This document shows, in pieces, positions 53,600 through 64,000 of a stretch of 64,000 bases of DNA; positions within the stretch are counted from its first letter, which is position 1; each line of letters starts with the position of its first letter. The DNA lies in assembly GCA_018350325.1 (NCBI GenBank), contig JAEVLN010000011.1, positions 1,856,449 to 1,920,448 on the forward strand. The letters are read 5' to 3'. The notes under the pieces are model-generated. The model saw nothing but the letters and a program-made list of their open reading frames with translations. It had not been told where the DNA came from and made no database searches. Origin of the DNA: Globodera rostochiensis. Lineage: Eukaryota > Nematoda > Chromadorea > Rhabditida > Heteroderidae. Made by a program: the position numbers and the translations under genes.

Positions 53600-54610
53600 A
53601 AATTCAATAAAAAAGTGCTAATCAAATTTCTGTCAAGATCCTTCAAAGAAAATTTTTTTCCCTTACCAAAAATGCAAAGAATGATAATTTTGGATATTTT
53701 AAGTTCCTCACGCTCCTCCGATAATTTCGAATTCCCATCTCCCGCTCTTGGGGATCGGGCGGGATTATCCCGCTTTTTTGAATCCCGATCCCGGTTTTTG
53801 AAAAGTCGTAATCTCGATCCTTTTTGCCGATTTTTGTCGATTTTATAGAAACTATTTCTAACTATTTCAGGGTTTTTCAAAAATTCTTACTGATCAACTT
53901 GGTTTTAATTAAATTAATTCACGAATAAAATTCAAATACAAAACAAAGATTTTTACGCTAAAATTCTCAATTGAATTGTGATAATGTTATAGTTTTGAAT
54001 GGTCGTTACTTACTATTAGGGGGCAAATGTTGACCCCTAAATAATCGGGGGATGGGCACATTCACTTTTGGGAATTATTCTTATTTTGTCTCATAATTTG
54101 AATCTTTTATTTGCTGTGGGCAAAAATGTTGACCCAGAATTATGGGAAAGAAATGCAAAAGTTACGGTTAATATCGACCCCAAAACTGTTTTTTTTTCAC
54201 GATTAAAACATTTTTCTCCCCCCAAAAGAGAGGGGCCAAAACGAGCGCCTTTATCCATTTAAATTTTAAAATATGTAAAATTTATGAGCGCGTGACGTTA
54301 GCCAATGTTTTTTTTTCTTGCAATAGTCTTGTCGCCTCATTCTCAGTAAAACAAAATTTTGTACATTTTCCAAAAATATTTTTGTTTTGGCGCCGATCGT
54401 CGACAAATCTTAATAATGAATATTAATTTTAATCAAAAAGTTCATTCATAACGCTTAAATATTCTTTTTTTTAAACTTTTGACATTTTGGATTGCTTGAG
54501 AATTGTAAGCCTTTGTTTGATATTTGTTGTATTTGGCTTTATGTCGACCATTCAGGAATAAATTTTAACCAATTTATCGATAAAGCGCGATTTATATGTA
54601 ATGCCTGAAA
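53600..54610. other. Intergenic
   Basis: 53750-53820 has CGGGATTATCCCG/CCGATCCCGG words like the MITE at 18005. 54040-54100 and 54450-54515 match the repeat at 36725-36905. No gene recognised. Confidence 0.35.
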
Positions 54611-54617
54611 AGCCTTC

Positions 54618-55412
54618 CGGACATTTGGCACATTAGACATTTCGCACACTAGTGAAAAAACGGACATTTCGCACACTGAGGAGAAAAAGGACGTTTCACA
54701 CATAAATTTCGCACACATTTAATAAAAGCTTGCAAAGTATTTTAAGCCAAAGTTGAATAATTTGGTTAAAATTGCACTCAAAATTCAATAAATTATCAAA
54801 ACAAACCAAAAAACACAATGCTAACCCATTTTGTCCAACTTTTGGTGGCTCATAACTTTCTGCATAGTGGTTTCCGACACAAACTTTTTGCGGATTCGTA
54901 CTCAGCTGACGAGAGGAATCGATTGGTAGTATTTTTATTTGAATCTGAACAATTCAATGGGCGAGCGATGTGCCAAATGTTCTTTCCCCCCCCCCCCCCA
55001 GTGTACGAAACGTCCGTTTTTTCACTAGTGTGCAAAATGTCCAATGTTCCAAATGTCCGTGTGCGAAATGTCCAATGTCCCAAATGTCCGTGTGCGAAAT
55101 GTTCAATGTGCCAAATGTCCGTGTGCCAAATGTCCAATGTGCCAAATGTTCTTTCCCCCCCCCCCCAGTGTACGAAACGTCCGTTTTTTCACTAGTGTGC
55201 AAAATGTCCAATGTTCCAAATGTCCGTGTGCGAAATGTCCAATGTTCCAAATGTCCGTGTGCGAAATGTTCAATGTGCCAAATGTCCGTGTGCCAAATGT
55301 CCAATGTGCCAAATGTCCGTGTGCCAAATGTCCAATGTGCCAAATGTCCGTGTGCCAAATGTTCAATGTGCCAAATGTCCGTGTGCCAAATTTCCACTGT
55401 GCCAAATGTCCG
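54618..55412. mobile_element. Foldback element with minisatellite arm
   Basis: Left end CGGACATTTGGCACA, right end the inverse (TGTGCC...AAATGTCCG). The right arm is a long array of about 15-bp units (CAAATGTCCGTGTGC / CAAATGTCCAATGTGC) with two C tracts (54990-55001, 55155-55166). The left arm holds only a few units (54620-54715). ACTAGTGAAAAAACGGAC (left) pairs with GTCCGTTTTTTCACTAGT (right, twice). The flanking 9-mers AAAGCCTTC and ATAGCCCGC agree at 6 of 9. Confidence 0.65.
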
Positions 55413-55674
55413 ATAGCCCGCCGACATATGTATTACAAAGAAAAAATTAGATAAAGCATAGAAAATCGAGCCCCAGGGCTGAGCGAAACTTTGGCCACAA
55501 GCGACATTTTTGGTTAATTAAAAATCTGACAATGCATTTTATTGGAAATAACGCTAAAGTGGCTGTTTTTGACGAGCTTTTTCAGTAACAATACGTTATT
55601 CCATCCGTTACTAAATATATTTTGCATTTTTCAAAATTGTCTTAACGGATTCACTCGCAATAAAACGGCGCAAC

Positions 55675-57261
55675 ATGGAACCATCCAAAAGCCAATCTTC
55701 GTCAAACACTACTGGTGATCAGCAGATCAAAGGTAAAATGGCAATTTCAACGATCCAATCAAAATTTGGTTGGATTTTTGCTTTTTAGACAATAAGTACA
55801 AACGCAGTGGCCAAATTGTGTTCCGGATGTCAAACTTCAAGGAATTTTCTGCTGGGCGTGGATTGAAGGAAGTGTTCAGTGCCCCGGTTGTGTACATCAA
55901 CGGATTGCCATGGCGAATCTTGATCAATCAGTGTGGTGATTACATTGGTATTTTCCTGCAGTGCGATGGCGATAAAACCGGTGGACAATATTTGCTAATG
56001 ATTTTAAAATCTACGTTTTATGATCAGCTCATCATATTAAATTATAAATATTTAGATATGACATGGAATTGTCGGGCGACTGTTAAATTGTGCGTTGTTT
56101 CTTTCAAGGAAATTGTTGGATGCCTTAGGCAGCGTGAATGCCGTCACATTTTCAATGCAATTGAAAATAATTGGGGCTGGCATCAATTTATCAAATTTGA
56201 GGTGAACAAACTAAAAGAAAATATTTTTAATATTTCTTTTATTTTACAGGAATTAATGGACCCAAATAATGGCTTATACGCTAAAGAAGAGGACGCCGTG
56301 ACGTTCAAAGCCGAAGTGATCGCTGAAGAGCCCAACGGAATGCCGTAAGTTTTGTTTTGATTGCGTGCCAAATTATTTTCTACACTAATTTTAAATTTCC
56401 GACCGTTATTTAAATATATAGTGGGGTGCGCCCCGAAGATGCTTTGCTGGTCAATGGAAAAGTTGTGCATGTGAACAAATATGTGAGTTTAAATTAAATT
56501 TGAAAATAAATATTATTTTTAATTTGTCGTTTTAGCTGTTGGCTGGTTATTCAACATTTTTTCGAACTTTGTTTTTTGGAGATAATGCGAATGAAATGCC
56601 AAAAGTTCAAATTGACGAAGTTCCGGATGCCGTCGCGGATTTTGAACGGCTTATCTCCACAATGGACCCATTGAACGTGGATTTAACCGGTACATAAAAC
56701 TGCAATTGGAGAACGCTTAAAAAAGTTCTCAAAAGGCCATTGTTGAAATGTTTTTTTGCCATAATCGACCTTCGGAGACCCTTTGGACCGGTAGCCATTT
56801 TGGGGGTTGTCCGGGGCGCCGGATGTTTTTGGGCTTTTTTGACGAGTATTTCATTTATCCGACACAACTAATTGTTAAACCATTAAAAATAATTAAGTTG
56901 GGATTCCTAAATCTTCAGATAAATGTGTGGAGGGCGTTTTGCTGTTGGCCAATCGCTTTTTGTTGTGCCCCGTTGAGAAGCGTTGCGTTGACTTTCTGTT
57001 GAAAAAGAGCAAAAAGTCGGCCATTTGCAAATTCCGATTGGCACACCAGTGCGGCATTATTGCCATGAAAGTACAAAATGCAATTTTAATAAAAGTTAAT
57101 TCGATAAATTTTTTAAGAAGAAAATTTTGGATGAGATGACCAAGGAGGACTTTTCAATTTCTGGAGTTTACTTCGTCAATGTTTCTGAAATTAGCAAATT
57201 GGGAGCTGAAGCAGTGAAGGAATTGCAAGAATGCCACAAAAAACTGTTCGGCACGGAATGA
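55675..57261 (+). CDS. MATH-BTB domain protein, copy H
   Basis: Eight exons, about 340 residues. The first three exons and two introns (55675-56160) are almost identical to copy G. Afterwards it resembles copy I more closely ([90 protein letters not shown]). The last exon ends CHKKLFGTE at 57259-57261. No frame break. A mosaic gene, consistent with gene conversion between G-like and I-like members. Predicted CUL3 adaptor. Confidence 0.87.
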
Positions 57262-58700
57262 GGCCGGGAGAATTTCGATCAAGCCATTTTAATTTATTTA
57301 TTGAACTCGTCTTATATTATACTCAGACATGAAAGAATGGATTAATAAGTTTTTAAAGATCATTTAAAGCGTATTAAAAAGCTTTACGCGCGTCCCAGCA
57401 AAGTTAACCCGTCGCCGTCCCATGGATGAGAGACCAAAGCATGACGATTCAGGTGGCCAATTAATCGTAGCAAAAATCCGGTCGGGGGTATCCGTGTAAA
57501 ATCATTTATCCGGTACCGATCGATACCCGGGGGGACCGGAGATCGATCACACGCCGGTCTTGAACAAGCCTTGTCAAAACTAAAAAGCTGAAATCTCCCG
57601 CCTTTTTTGGGCCGCCCGTCTACCGCCGCTTGGCGATAACCCTGCCCGTGTTTTTTAAAAAATTCCGATCTCTAATATATACCCTCCTTTTTGCTATCCA
57701 ATCCATCTTATTTGTTAGGGGTTTTTTTAAAATGGCCCTGCAGGGAATGCAGTCCGGAAAACGTCATTTTTATTTTAATTAGATTAAATGAAATGGACCA
57801 AAACTGCTGAATCACCGGTATTCCGACGACAAAATGTGTGACGGTGGCCAACCGCCGATTGACTTCCCGTGGTCAAAAAAAACGAGAAAAACGTACGAAC
57901 GAACAAAACACCGGCTCGTTTTCATTGCAGAAATGATGGCTTTTGATAAAACTTTTTTGTTTTCTTATTTATTCGGCATTTCATTTTTCAATTTCGGGAA
58001 CGGGAGGCAAAAAACTCTTAAATTTTTAATAATATTATATTTTAAAAAAACATTATTCCGTCATAAACCAAAACATTCATTTTGTCCCGAGAACAAATAT
58101 TGCTTGACTTTCCGCTGCAAAGATAGTAAGAATATAATACAATTAGGGTTGAGTCCCGACCCCGGAAATGTTGACCATTTTTAAATATAAATTCCCTACC
58201 CCACCGTTCCAACCCCGACAAACTTGGCCCAGACTTGGATCAATTCAAAAATAAAAATTTCGCCAAATTTGGCATATTAAAAAATTGATTGCAATGCCAA
58301 AACATTTATTTCGCTGTTTAGTGTTGCTCTTCAATTTTCTGGTCTGAACGATCAGATGAACGGATGGATGATCTGTGGATGATTGATTTAAGAAACAAAT
58401 GCTTGACCCGTTCAATCAATCAATCCATGATATTTGTAAATTATATATTTTTAAATATGTATTTGGTCACCAAGAAACCAAACCACCTAAATTATATACC
58501 AAATAACTTCAGCGTATGCCCAAGGAGGACTTTTCAATTTATGGAGTTTAGATGTAAATTAAAATAATTGATGGGTTATTGTTTGAACAATAGAGATGAT
58601 CTTTGACAAAATAAAACAAAAAAATTTGGTTCAAAATTTTTCGGGAAATTAATTCCGAACTTTTAATGTGTTCTTCACTGTTCCGGAGTTTTCTTTTATC
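57262..58700. other. Intergenic
   Basis: No convincing gene. 58518-58550 (CCAAGGAGGACTTTTCAATT) repeats part of the last exon of copy H. An open frame at 57834-58181 has no recognisable domain. Confidence 0.3.
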
Positions 58701-59087
58701 ATGGATTCGGTAACGAGATTGCTGAAAATGCCAATGAGAATCCTGTTCCCTGACTATGAGATTTATCAAAAAAATATTTTTAATTATGCTACAAAAAAAT
58801 ATTGGATTTCAGATTTGAACATGAATGAATGAATACATGCCAAACCTTTGTGCTTGGAAAAATTCGAATGTAAAATAGCCGTTCCAAAGTTTTTTTATTT
58901 GATTTGGGATGCCAATTACGAATTACAGAAATCAATTAGCAATTCGCTATTGCGGCCCCTCAAAAAATGGCGCGTTTACGGCAATCCGCTATTGTTCACG
59001 CCTGTTTACAAAACATCAAAATATGCACATATAACAGGGGTGCCATCGAAGATTGTCAGAAATAAGGAAATCGAAGATCAAAAATAA
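58701..59087 (+). other. Coding-like region, unknown
   Basis: MDSVTRLLKMPMRILFPDYE starts at 58701 but stops near 58832. A second frame at 58848-59084 (FFYLIWDANYELQKSISNS ... VPSKIVRNKEIEDQK) has protein-like composition. The two could be exons of one small gene, but no splice pair joining them was established. Confidence 0.25.
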
Positions 59088-59475
59088 ATAGGGTCCGCTA
59101 TAAGGGCTAACTTTTAAAACGCTCTAAATTTGGCAAACCATTTATTTTGGCATAAATGTGAGCTTTCCGGAAATTCCGGTTTTTTGTTTCCGGACATTTT
59201 GGGGCATCCGGTTACATCCCTTATGGCATATGATGTTTAATGCTTATTTCCATAGTCTGCAATTGTCCAAATCGTTCATTATTGGTTTTCTTTGTTTTAT
59301 AATGTAAATTTTCAAAACAACAAATATCCACGTATTTTATGCAGCAGTAAATGTTTGGTGACGTTGCAAGAATGCCAACCCCCGTCATCCATTGGGTGCC
59401 ACAAATGTTTAAACAACTCGCTAAAACTCATTGGCACTCGCTAAAATATTTCTTGGATTTAATAAATCTTTTGCA

Positions 59476-60358
59476 ATGTTTTTATCAATCATCTTTCTGT
59501 TGGCTTCAACAAAATTCGTCTTCAACTGTGCCGATAACGCGAAAGGGTCTGATAAAATTCATCCGAATTTTGCGGATTATAATTCCGACAAATTGTTCGT
59601 TGAATTGCAAGGTTTGTCTAAAAGTCGGAAGAAATTCGATTTAAATGGCATTTTGTATTTAGAAATGACGAATTCGCTGTCGGATGCCGGAGGAAAAGCC
59701 GCAGAAGAAATGGCGTTGGTGAAAGGATGCCATATCATTCAAAAATTGCAGGGCAATTCGACGAAATACCCAAAGGTTGTTGCTGAACATTCGGAATTTG
59801 CTCGGCTTCTTCAAAGTGTTGCCAAAGTTTGCAATGAAGCAAAAAAGGACAAGTCCATGTTCAATTGTGAACTAATTGAAATGTTTGCAAAAAATGGCCC
59901 TCTGATTTTGCCACAACTGAAGTTGAAAGAGCGGCAACTCCTTCAAGAATTGAAAAATGCCGAAAAAGATTCTGAACTCCTTGAAACTGGCGGTTTAGTG
60001 GCAAGACTTTGTTTGAATGTATTGCCCGAGGGCCACCCTTGGAAAAGTGCCCTAAAGGAATTGCTGGGGGAAAATGTCCATTTGTTGCCCAGCGATTTGC
60101 TTCAGTTTCTCATCAGCAAAATGAATTCCATTGCCATCGTTGAACAAATTGAGGGTATAAAAACCGATTTTAATAAAAAAGTCCATTGAATTTACAGAAA
60201 AAACCCTTGGCCCTTCAATAGAAGCTCGTCTTCGAAGAATTCGTCGTGCCGATCCGCCCTGCTCTCCTGCTTGTTGTGCTCTTCAAGTTATCGGTTGGAT
60301 GTTGGTAATTGCTGTTGTAATTGTTCTTGTCATTTTCTTTGTTGTAAAACGAGGCTGA
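59476..60358 (+). CDS. Single-pass membrane protein of an unnamed family, member 2
   Basis: Two exons (59476-60154 and 60198-60358) join in frame to 279 residues. The signal peptide MFLSIIFLLASTKFVFNCAD supports the start at 59476. The ectodomain is helical and charged (EMALVKGCHIIQKLQGNSTK, ERQLLQELKNAEKDSELLET). Then come a basic stretch (ARLRRIRRADPPCSPACC), one membrane helix (VIGWMLVIAVVIVLVIFFVV) and a short tail KRG. The arrangement signal - helical ectodomain - Arg-rich - Cys pair - TM matches the gene at 27860-29345. No known family was recognised; function unknown. Predicted type I membrane protein. Confidence 0.75.
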
Positions 60359-60399
60359 AGTCAATGATTGTGCAAATGCTTAGGCTATAGGGTATCAAA

Positions 60400-60978
60400 A
60401 TGTCTAACTTTTGTTGGCTACGGAAAATTTTTTGGCTTCCTGAATTTTGTTTCTAATTGTTGCGAATTTTATAATTTTCTTCTTTCCAACCTCCAAATGT
60501 TGAGGAAAATGGCTGGTGTAGAGAAATAGATTAAAGAATCAGTTTGAAATTATGCCTGAATTCAAATTATACCAAAATCTAAAACCTGAGTTACGGGATC
60601 TGCATCTTTCATTAACCAGAATGTGTGACCGGCCTCATGTATAGAGGCACGTCGGCAAATGTGCTCAATTGATAAATCATACTCTTCCTAAATTTAAATG
60701 GTTACGCGAGTTTCGTCTTTAATCAGCTTCTCAAGGAATGGTTCCAAAAACGGCATTCGACCAACAAAGCCGATGAAGACTTGGAAAGAGGGTCTCCGAT
60801 TACAACACCGATTCATTTAGGATGTTTCCTCGTTGCCTGAGGGAATTTTGCGACAGATTGACGTCGCTCGAGGCACAATTGGGCAATTGGATTGAAAGGA
60901 AAGACGTGTCAACATTCATGGCTAAAATAGCCGAGTAGCGAAAATGGGCCAAACGCTTCTAGCAATTGCAAGGAAAAT
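60400..60978. other. Intergenic, decayed coding-like traces
   Basis: Fragments such as FNQLLKEWFQKRHSTNKADE (about 60715) and CDRLTSLEAQLGNWIERKD (about 60850) are open in different frames and broken by stops; possibly a dead gene. Confidence 0.25.
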
Positions 60979-60980
60979 CT

Positions 60981-62159
60981 TACAGCTTGTTAAAGTTGGC
61001 CAAAGACCATATGGGGGACCCTTTTGGTCAACATTTTTGCAAAAATGTTTTCTTCTTAAAATTATCTGAAATTATGTTATTTGATGCACTTATTACGAAT
61101 TCGTCAAAGAAAATCAAAATTGAGTTTTAAACCGGTTTTAAATTTTAAAAATTAAGGAAAACGACTATTTTAAACACAAAAGCCGGATAGGGAAAAAGTT
61201 AGACAGTAAGGTGGAAAATAGCAGCCAAAGTACCGCATATTCGACTACGGCGGCCACTAGGTGGGGCGAGACTCCGGGCTCTAGAAGAAGTCCGCTTCGC
61301 GCCCGCTCCGCGAGTCTGCGCGCGTTCACCCCCCAGTAGCACTCGTCAGACTTCTTCCTCCGTCTTGCCCCACTACTTGCTCCGTCTCCGCATGCTAGCC
61401 TTTCTTTATTTATCCGGCTTTTGTTACTTAAAAGTAGGGTTGCAGCCGGGGGGGGGGGAAACCGGGGATCCCCGGAAATTCTCAGCCCCGTTCCCGGTTT
61501 GTCCATCCCCGAAAACGGGCTTTCCGGTACTATCCCCGCCGGGGACGGGGATGAAAATGCACCCCTAAAGATGGCCATCAGATCAGAAGTTTTAATGATT
61601 ATATTTATTTACTGTTTGAATTTTGGTTGAGGTGTGGTTTTTGACAAAAGATTTTAAGGCGCGTGTTGGCACCGTCGGGCTCTCCTCCCCAAAAAAATTA
61701 AATCTTTGGGGTGCATATTTGCCATAAGAAAAGCTTTTTCTTAGAAGTACACTTTAATTTGAAGAAATTTCGATTTTTAAAAAAGTCCCCCAATAAATTG
61801 CATTTTTCAAAAATGCACCCCTAAAAATGGATTTTTCCCATCCCCGTACGGGAATCCCCGTTCCCGGTTTGCTCATCCCCAAAAACGGGGATCCCCGGTA
61901 TCCCAGTCCCCGGTTTGACCGAGGATCCCCCCCTCCTCCGGCTGCAACCCTACTTAAAAGTCGTTTTTTCCTTAATTTTTAAATATATAAAACCGGTTTA
62001 AAAAGCGCTTTAAATGCTCAATTTTGATTTTCTATTGAAGAATTCGTAATAAGTGCATCAAATAACATAGTTTCATATAATTCTTAGAAGAACATTTTTG
62101 CAAAAATGTTGACCAAAAGGGTCCTCCATATGGTTTTTGGCCAACTTTGACAAGCTGTA
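60981..62159. mobile_element. TIR element with about 170-bp arms
   Basis: The left arm TACAGCTTGTTAAAGTTGGC ... CCCTTTTGGTCAACATTTTT is matched inverted at 61970-62159. TCT occurs on both outer flanks, a possible 3-bp duplication. The interior contains a second palindrome with ends AAGCCGGATA / TATCCGGCTT (61173-61421) and the MITE at 61435-61952. Confidence 0.7.
61435..61952. mobile_element. hAT-like MITE nested in the TIR element, 8-bp TSD
   Basis: Ends TAGGGTTGCAGCCGG and CCGGCTGCAACCCTA. Perfect 8-bp duplication CTTAAAAG (61427-61434 and 61953-61960). Arms are rich in GGGGATCCCCGG words. No coding sequence. Confidence 0.8.
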
Positions 62160-62164
62160 TCTCG

Positions 62165-62500
62165 GCTCATAGTTGTTTCCGGAGCAAAAAAAATATGCCG
62201 TTTGATTTCTCTCGACGATAGAAATAGAATGCTATATATAATGAGCCAACCCCTCGGGAGGTTGTATTCTTGACTTTTTCCCATTTTTCTCGTTCATAGA
62301 TACTTCAGCTTAGAGCATCTTCCCCATCCCCTCCCCTCACCAATTAATGCTTATTGTGCCAAACTATTCTTGAATAAAATTAGCAAGTTTTATTTTTAAA
62401 TTAAAAAGGATTAACAAAAGCAGGGTTCTCAGATGAATTGAAAAGCATAATTTAGCAGGCAAAAAAGGACTCATTTATTTGTGAAAATTATAAAAAACAA
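62165..62500. other. Intergenic, 3' of SPRY gene
   Basis: No gene. Plus-strand sequence continues from the palindromic element into the 3' flank of the SPRY gene. Confidence 0.3.
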
Positions 62501-63960
62501 TCAATTATCAGAAATATAGTTGTATTGAAAAATTGGCCCAAAATTGGCCTCAACAATGTCTCCAGGATTGTACATTGTCACGGCCGGGTACAGGTCGGTG
62601 GTTGTCAGGACGTACAAATTTGCAGTGTCTAAATTCCAAAATTTAGCCAAAATTTTCAGGAAAAATATACATGGCCGTTGTTTTAGTTTAATTACCCAAT
62701 CGTTCTCCGTTCTTCGTGTAAATAATCTCCTGAGTCGCCCAATTAACGCCACATCCGATGACGTCACCCGTCTCATATCTGGGAAATCCGCAAATGTAAT
62801 TGATGCTGTGCCCATAAATGTAGCCGCTGTCATAATAGGCATAATTTTCCCGATGCTCGCCAATCCACGTGTCCAATGGCATTGCTTTCGTCGCCATACC
62901 GACGCCAATAAGACTTCTTTAATTAAATTAAATTAATTTAAAATTAAAATATAATTTTCAACTTACTCGTACATGTTCTGCAATCTGACGATCGTCACCT
63001 CAAAGTAACTAATTCCGGTCTTTTGAGACATTGTAAATTCCGCGCGGACTGTTCGGTGGGCTGACAAATGTTTAAATATTATATAAATTCATAAAATTTT
63101 GTGTAAATTTTATAATATTTGTTACCTTTTTCAGACCCAAGAAATATAACTCTCACGAAGTTGGGCTTGAAAATGTGCAAGTTAATGTGGCAATCCTTGG
63201 GATTAAAGCGATTTTTTGCCTGAAAAAATAATCGAAAATATAATTTTTAATTTTTGTTTAATTAATTAAGTGACAACAATTTAATTTACTCCATTTGGAC
63301 ATGCCTTTTGGTCGGTCAGCAGCCGCACAAAACTCGATTGCGTCGATGGCCTGTGCCCCAAATCGATAAGCTGTGCGCGCAGTTGCTTCTACCAAATTGG
63401 GAAAATTACAAACAAAAATGAAAATATTTTTCATATTTAATCTTCTCATTGTCTTCAAAAAAGTTTATAATTATCCGAAAAGGATAAATTATTCCACCAA
63501 TTCCAAAATATATTTAACAAAAAAAACTTGCATTCTCATTCTCGAGATGCATGTTTTTAAGCTCGAGTCGCGTGATGTTTAGCTCCATTTGTTTGACTTT
63601 CAAACGCAATTTCAACTCGGCAAATGTTTCCACTTCTTCGAACATCTGACCTAAAAACATTAAAAATATTATTTTTTACAAAAAATATTCAATTTTATTT
63701 TAAAGAATTTCTCGCCATTTTTATTCGACCCATCGACAGGATTGGCATTTGTGCCATTCGCGTCATCTGCAATAAATTAAATAAAATGTGAAATCAAATT
63801 TGCAAAATTTAATTTTCCGTTTCTGAGTTCTGCTGCCCATATTTACGTTGAAAACAAAAATTCAAAAAAACGTGCCATTTGTTTCCATGCCGTCGGTTTT
63901 TGGTGCGATTTGTTGAGCATGGACTGAAAGTAAAATAAAGACCAAAGTCCCAAATGCCAT
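62501..63960 (-). CDS. Secreted SPRY-domain protein, SPRYSEC-like effector
   Basis: Eight exons join exactly to 296 residues if three introns use GC donors: 63876-63960, 63716-63766, 63532-63650, 63290-63388, 63126-63219, 62967-63060, 62696-62916, 62501-62628. Residues 1-16 are a signal peptide (MAFGTLVFILLSVHAQ). About 25-45 is an Asn/Gly-rich linker, and about 47-90 a coiled coil (LKLRLKVKQMELNITRLELK). The SPRY domain is about 125-290: ISYFEVTIV, GVGMATKAMPLD, GDVIGCGVNWATQEIIYTKN, GERLDTANLYV. These motifs closely match SPRYSEC proteins of Globodera, some of which alter plant immune signalling. The coiled coil between signal and SPRY is less usual. Whether it is delivered to plants cannot be judged from sequence. 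Confidence 0.85.
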
Positions 63961-64000
63961 TTTGATCGCTATTTAAGGGTAATCGAATTGATCATTTTTA

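Noticed and set aside
54954..55454. Cys-rich repeat proteins (NVRVPNVQCAKCP)
   Set aside because: They are translations of the foldback element arm at 55 kb.
61165..61578. 137-codon minus-strand frame
   Set aside because: It spans the boundary between two nested palindromic elements and a G tract; composition reflects the repeats.

Overview
The window is eukaryotic, AT-rich, intron-dense DNA that most resembles a plant-parasitic cyst nematode (Heteroderidae, Globodera/Heterodera type). The evidence is: short introns with TTTTAG-like acceptors; repeated use of GC-AG introns; a secreted SPRY-domain gene of the SPRYSEC type at 62501-63960; a tandem family of MATH-BTB genes; and a nematode-like 7TM chemoreceptor. 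This is inference from sequence alone. No rRNA, functional tRNA, CRISPR or bacterial operon was seen.

Layout. 1-2450: S1 serine protease copy 1 (+), cut by the window edge and missing one exon. 3.2-5.8 kb: a hAT-like MITE and a large foldback element sitting in exon 1 of a dead MATH gene. 6.4-14.6 kb: three head-to-tail MATH-BTB loci on the minus strand (two intact, one dead), with MITEs and tandem repeats between them. 15.1-19.8 kb: MITEs, a small Cys-rich gene of unknown function (16665-17330) and a MULE-family deletion derivative. 20.3-23.8 kb: S1 protease copy 2 (-). 25.1-26.4 kb: MATH-BTB pseudogene. 27.9-29.3 kb: a single-pass membrane protein gene with a paralogue at 59.5-60.4 kb. 30.3-36.0 kb: a MATH-BTB gene split by two Mutator-like (MULE) elements. 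38.3-41.0 kb: S1 protease copy 3 (-), apparently intact. 41.6-45.0 kb: dead and intact MATH-BTB loci (+). 45.5-47.0 kb: 7TM receptor (-). 47.2-48.0 kb: a mini-MULE coding only a FLYWCH finger. 49.6-52.1 kb: a probable non-autonomous Helitron filled by a 1.8-kb minisatellite. 52.2-57.3 kb: two more MATH-BTB genes with a foldback element between them. 59.5-60.4 kb: membrane protein. 61.0-62.2 kb: nested palindromic elements. 62.5-64.0 kb: secreted SPRY gene.

The genes do not form one pathway. MATH-BTB proteins are expected CUL3 ubiquitin-ligase adaptors. The proteases and the SPRY protein are predicted secreted. The membrane proteins and the receptor act at the cell surface. The strongest unusual theme is a group of DNA transposons whose terminal inverted repeats are themselves minisatellite arrays (4.7, 19.1, 31.6, 34.1, 47.2, 54.6 kb, with a simpler case at 37.1 kb). 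Most show 8-9 bp target duplications. One carries MULE transposase fragments plus a possible cargo gene, another only a FLYWCH domain.
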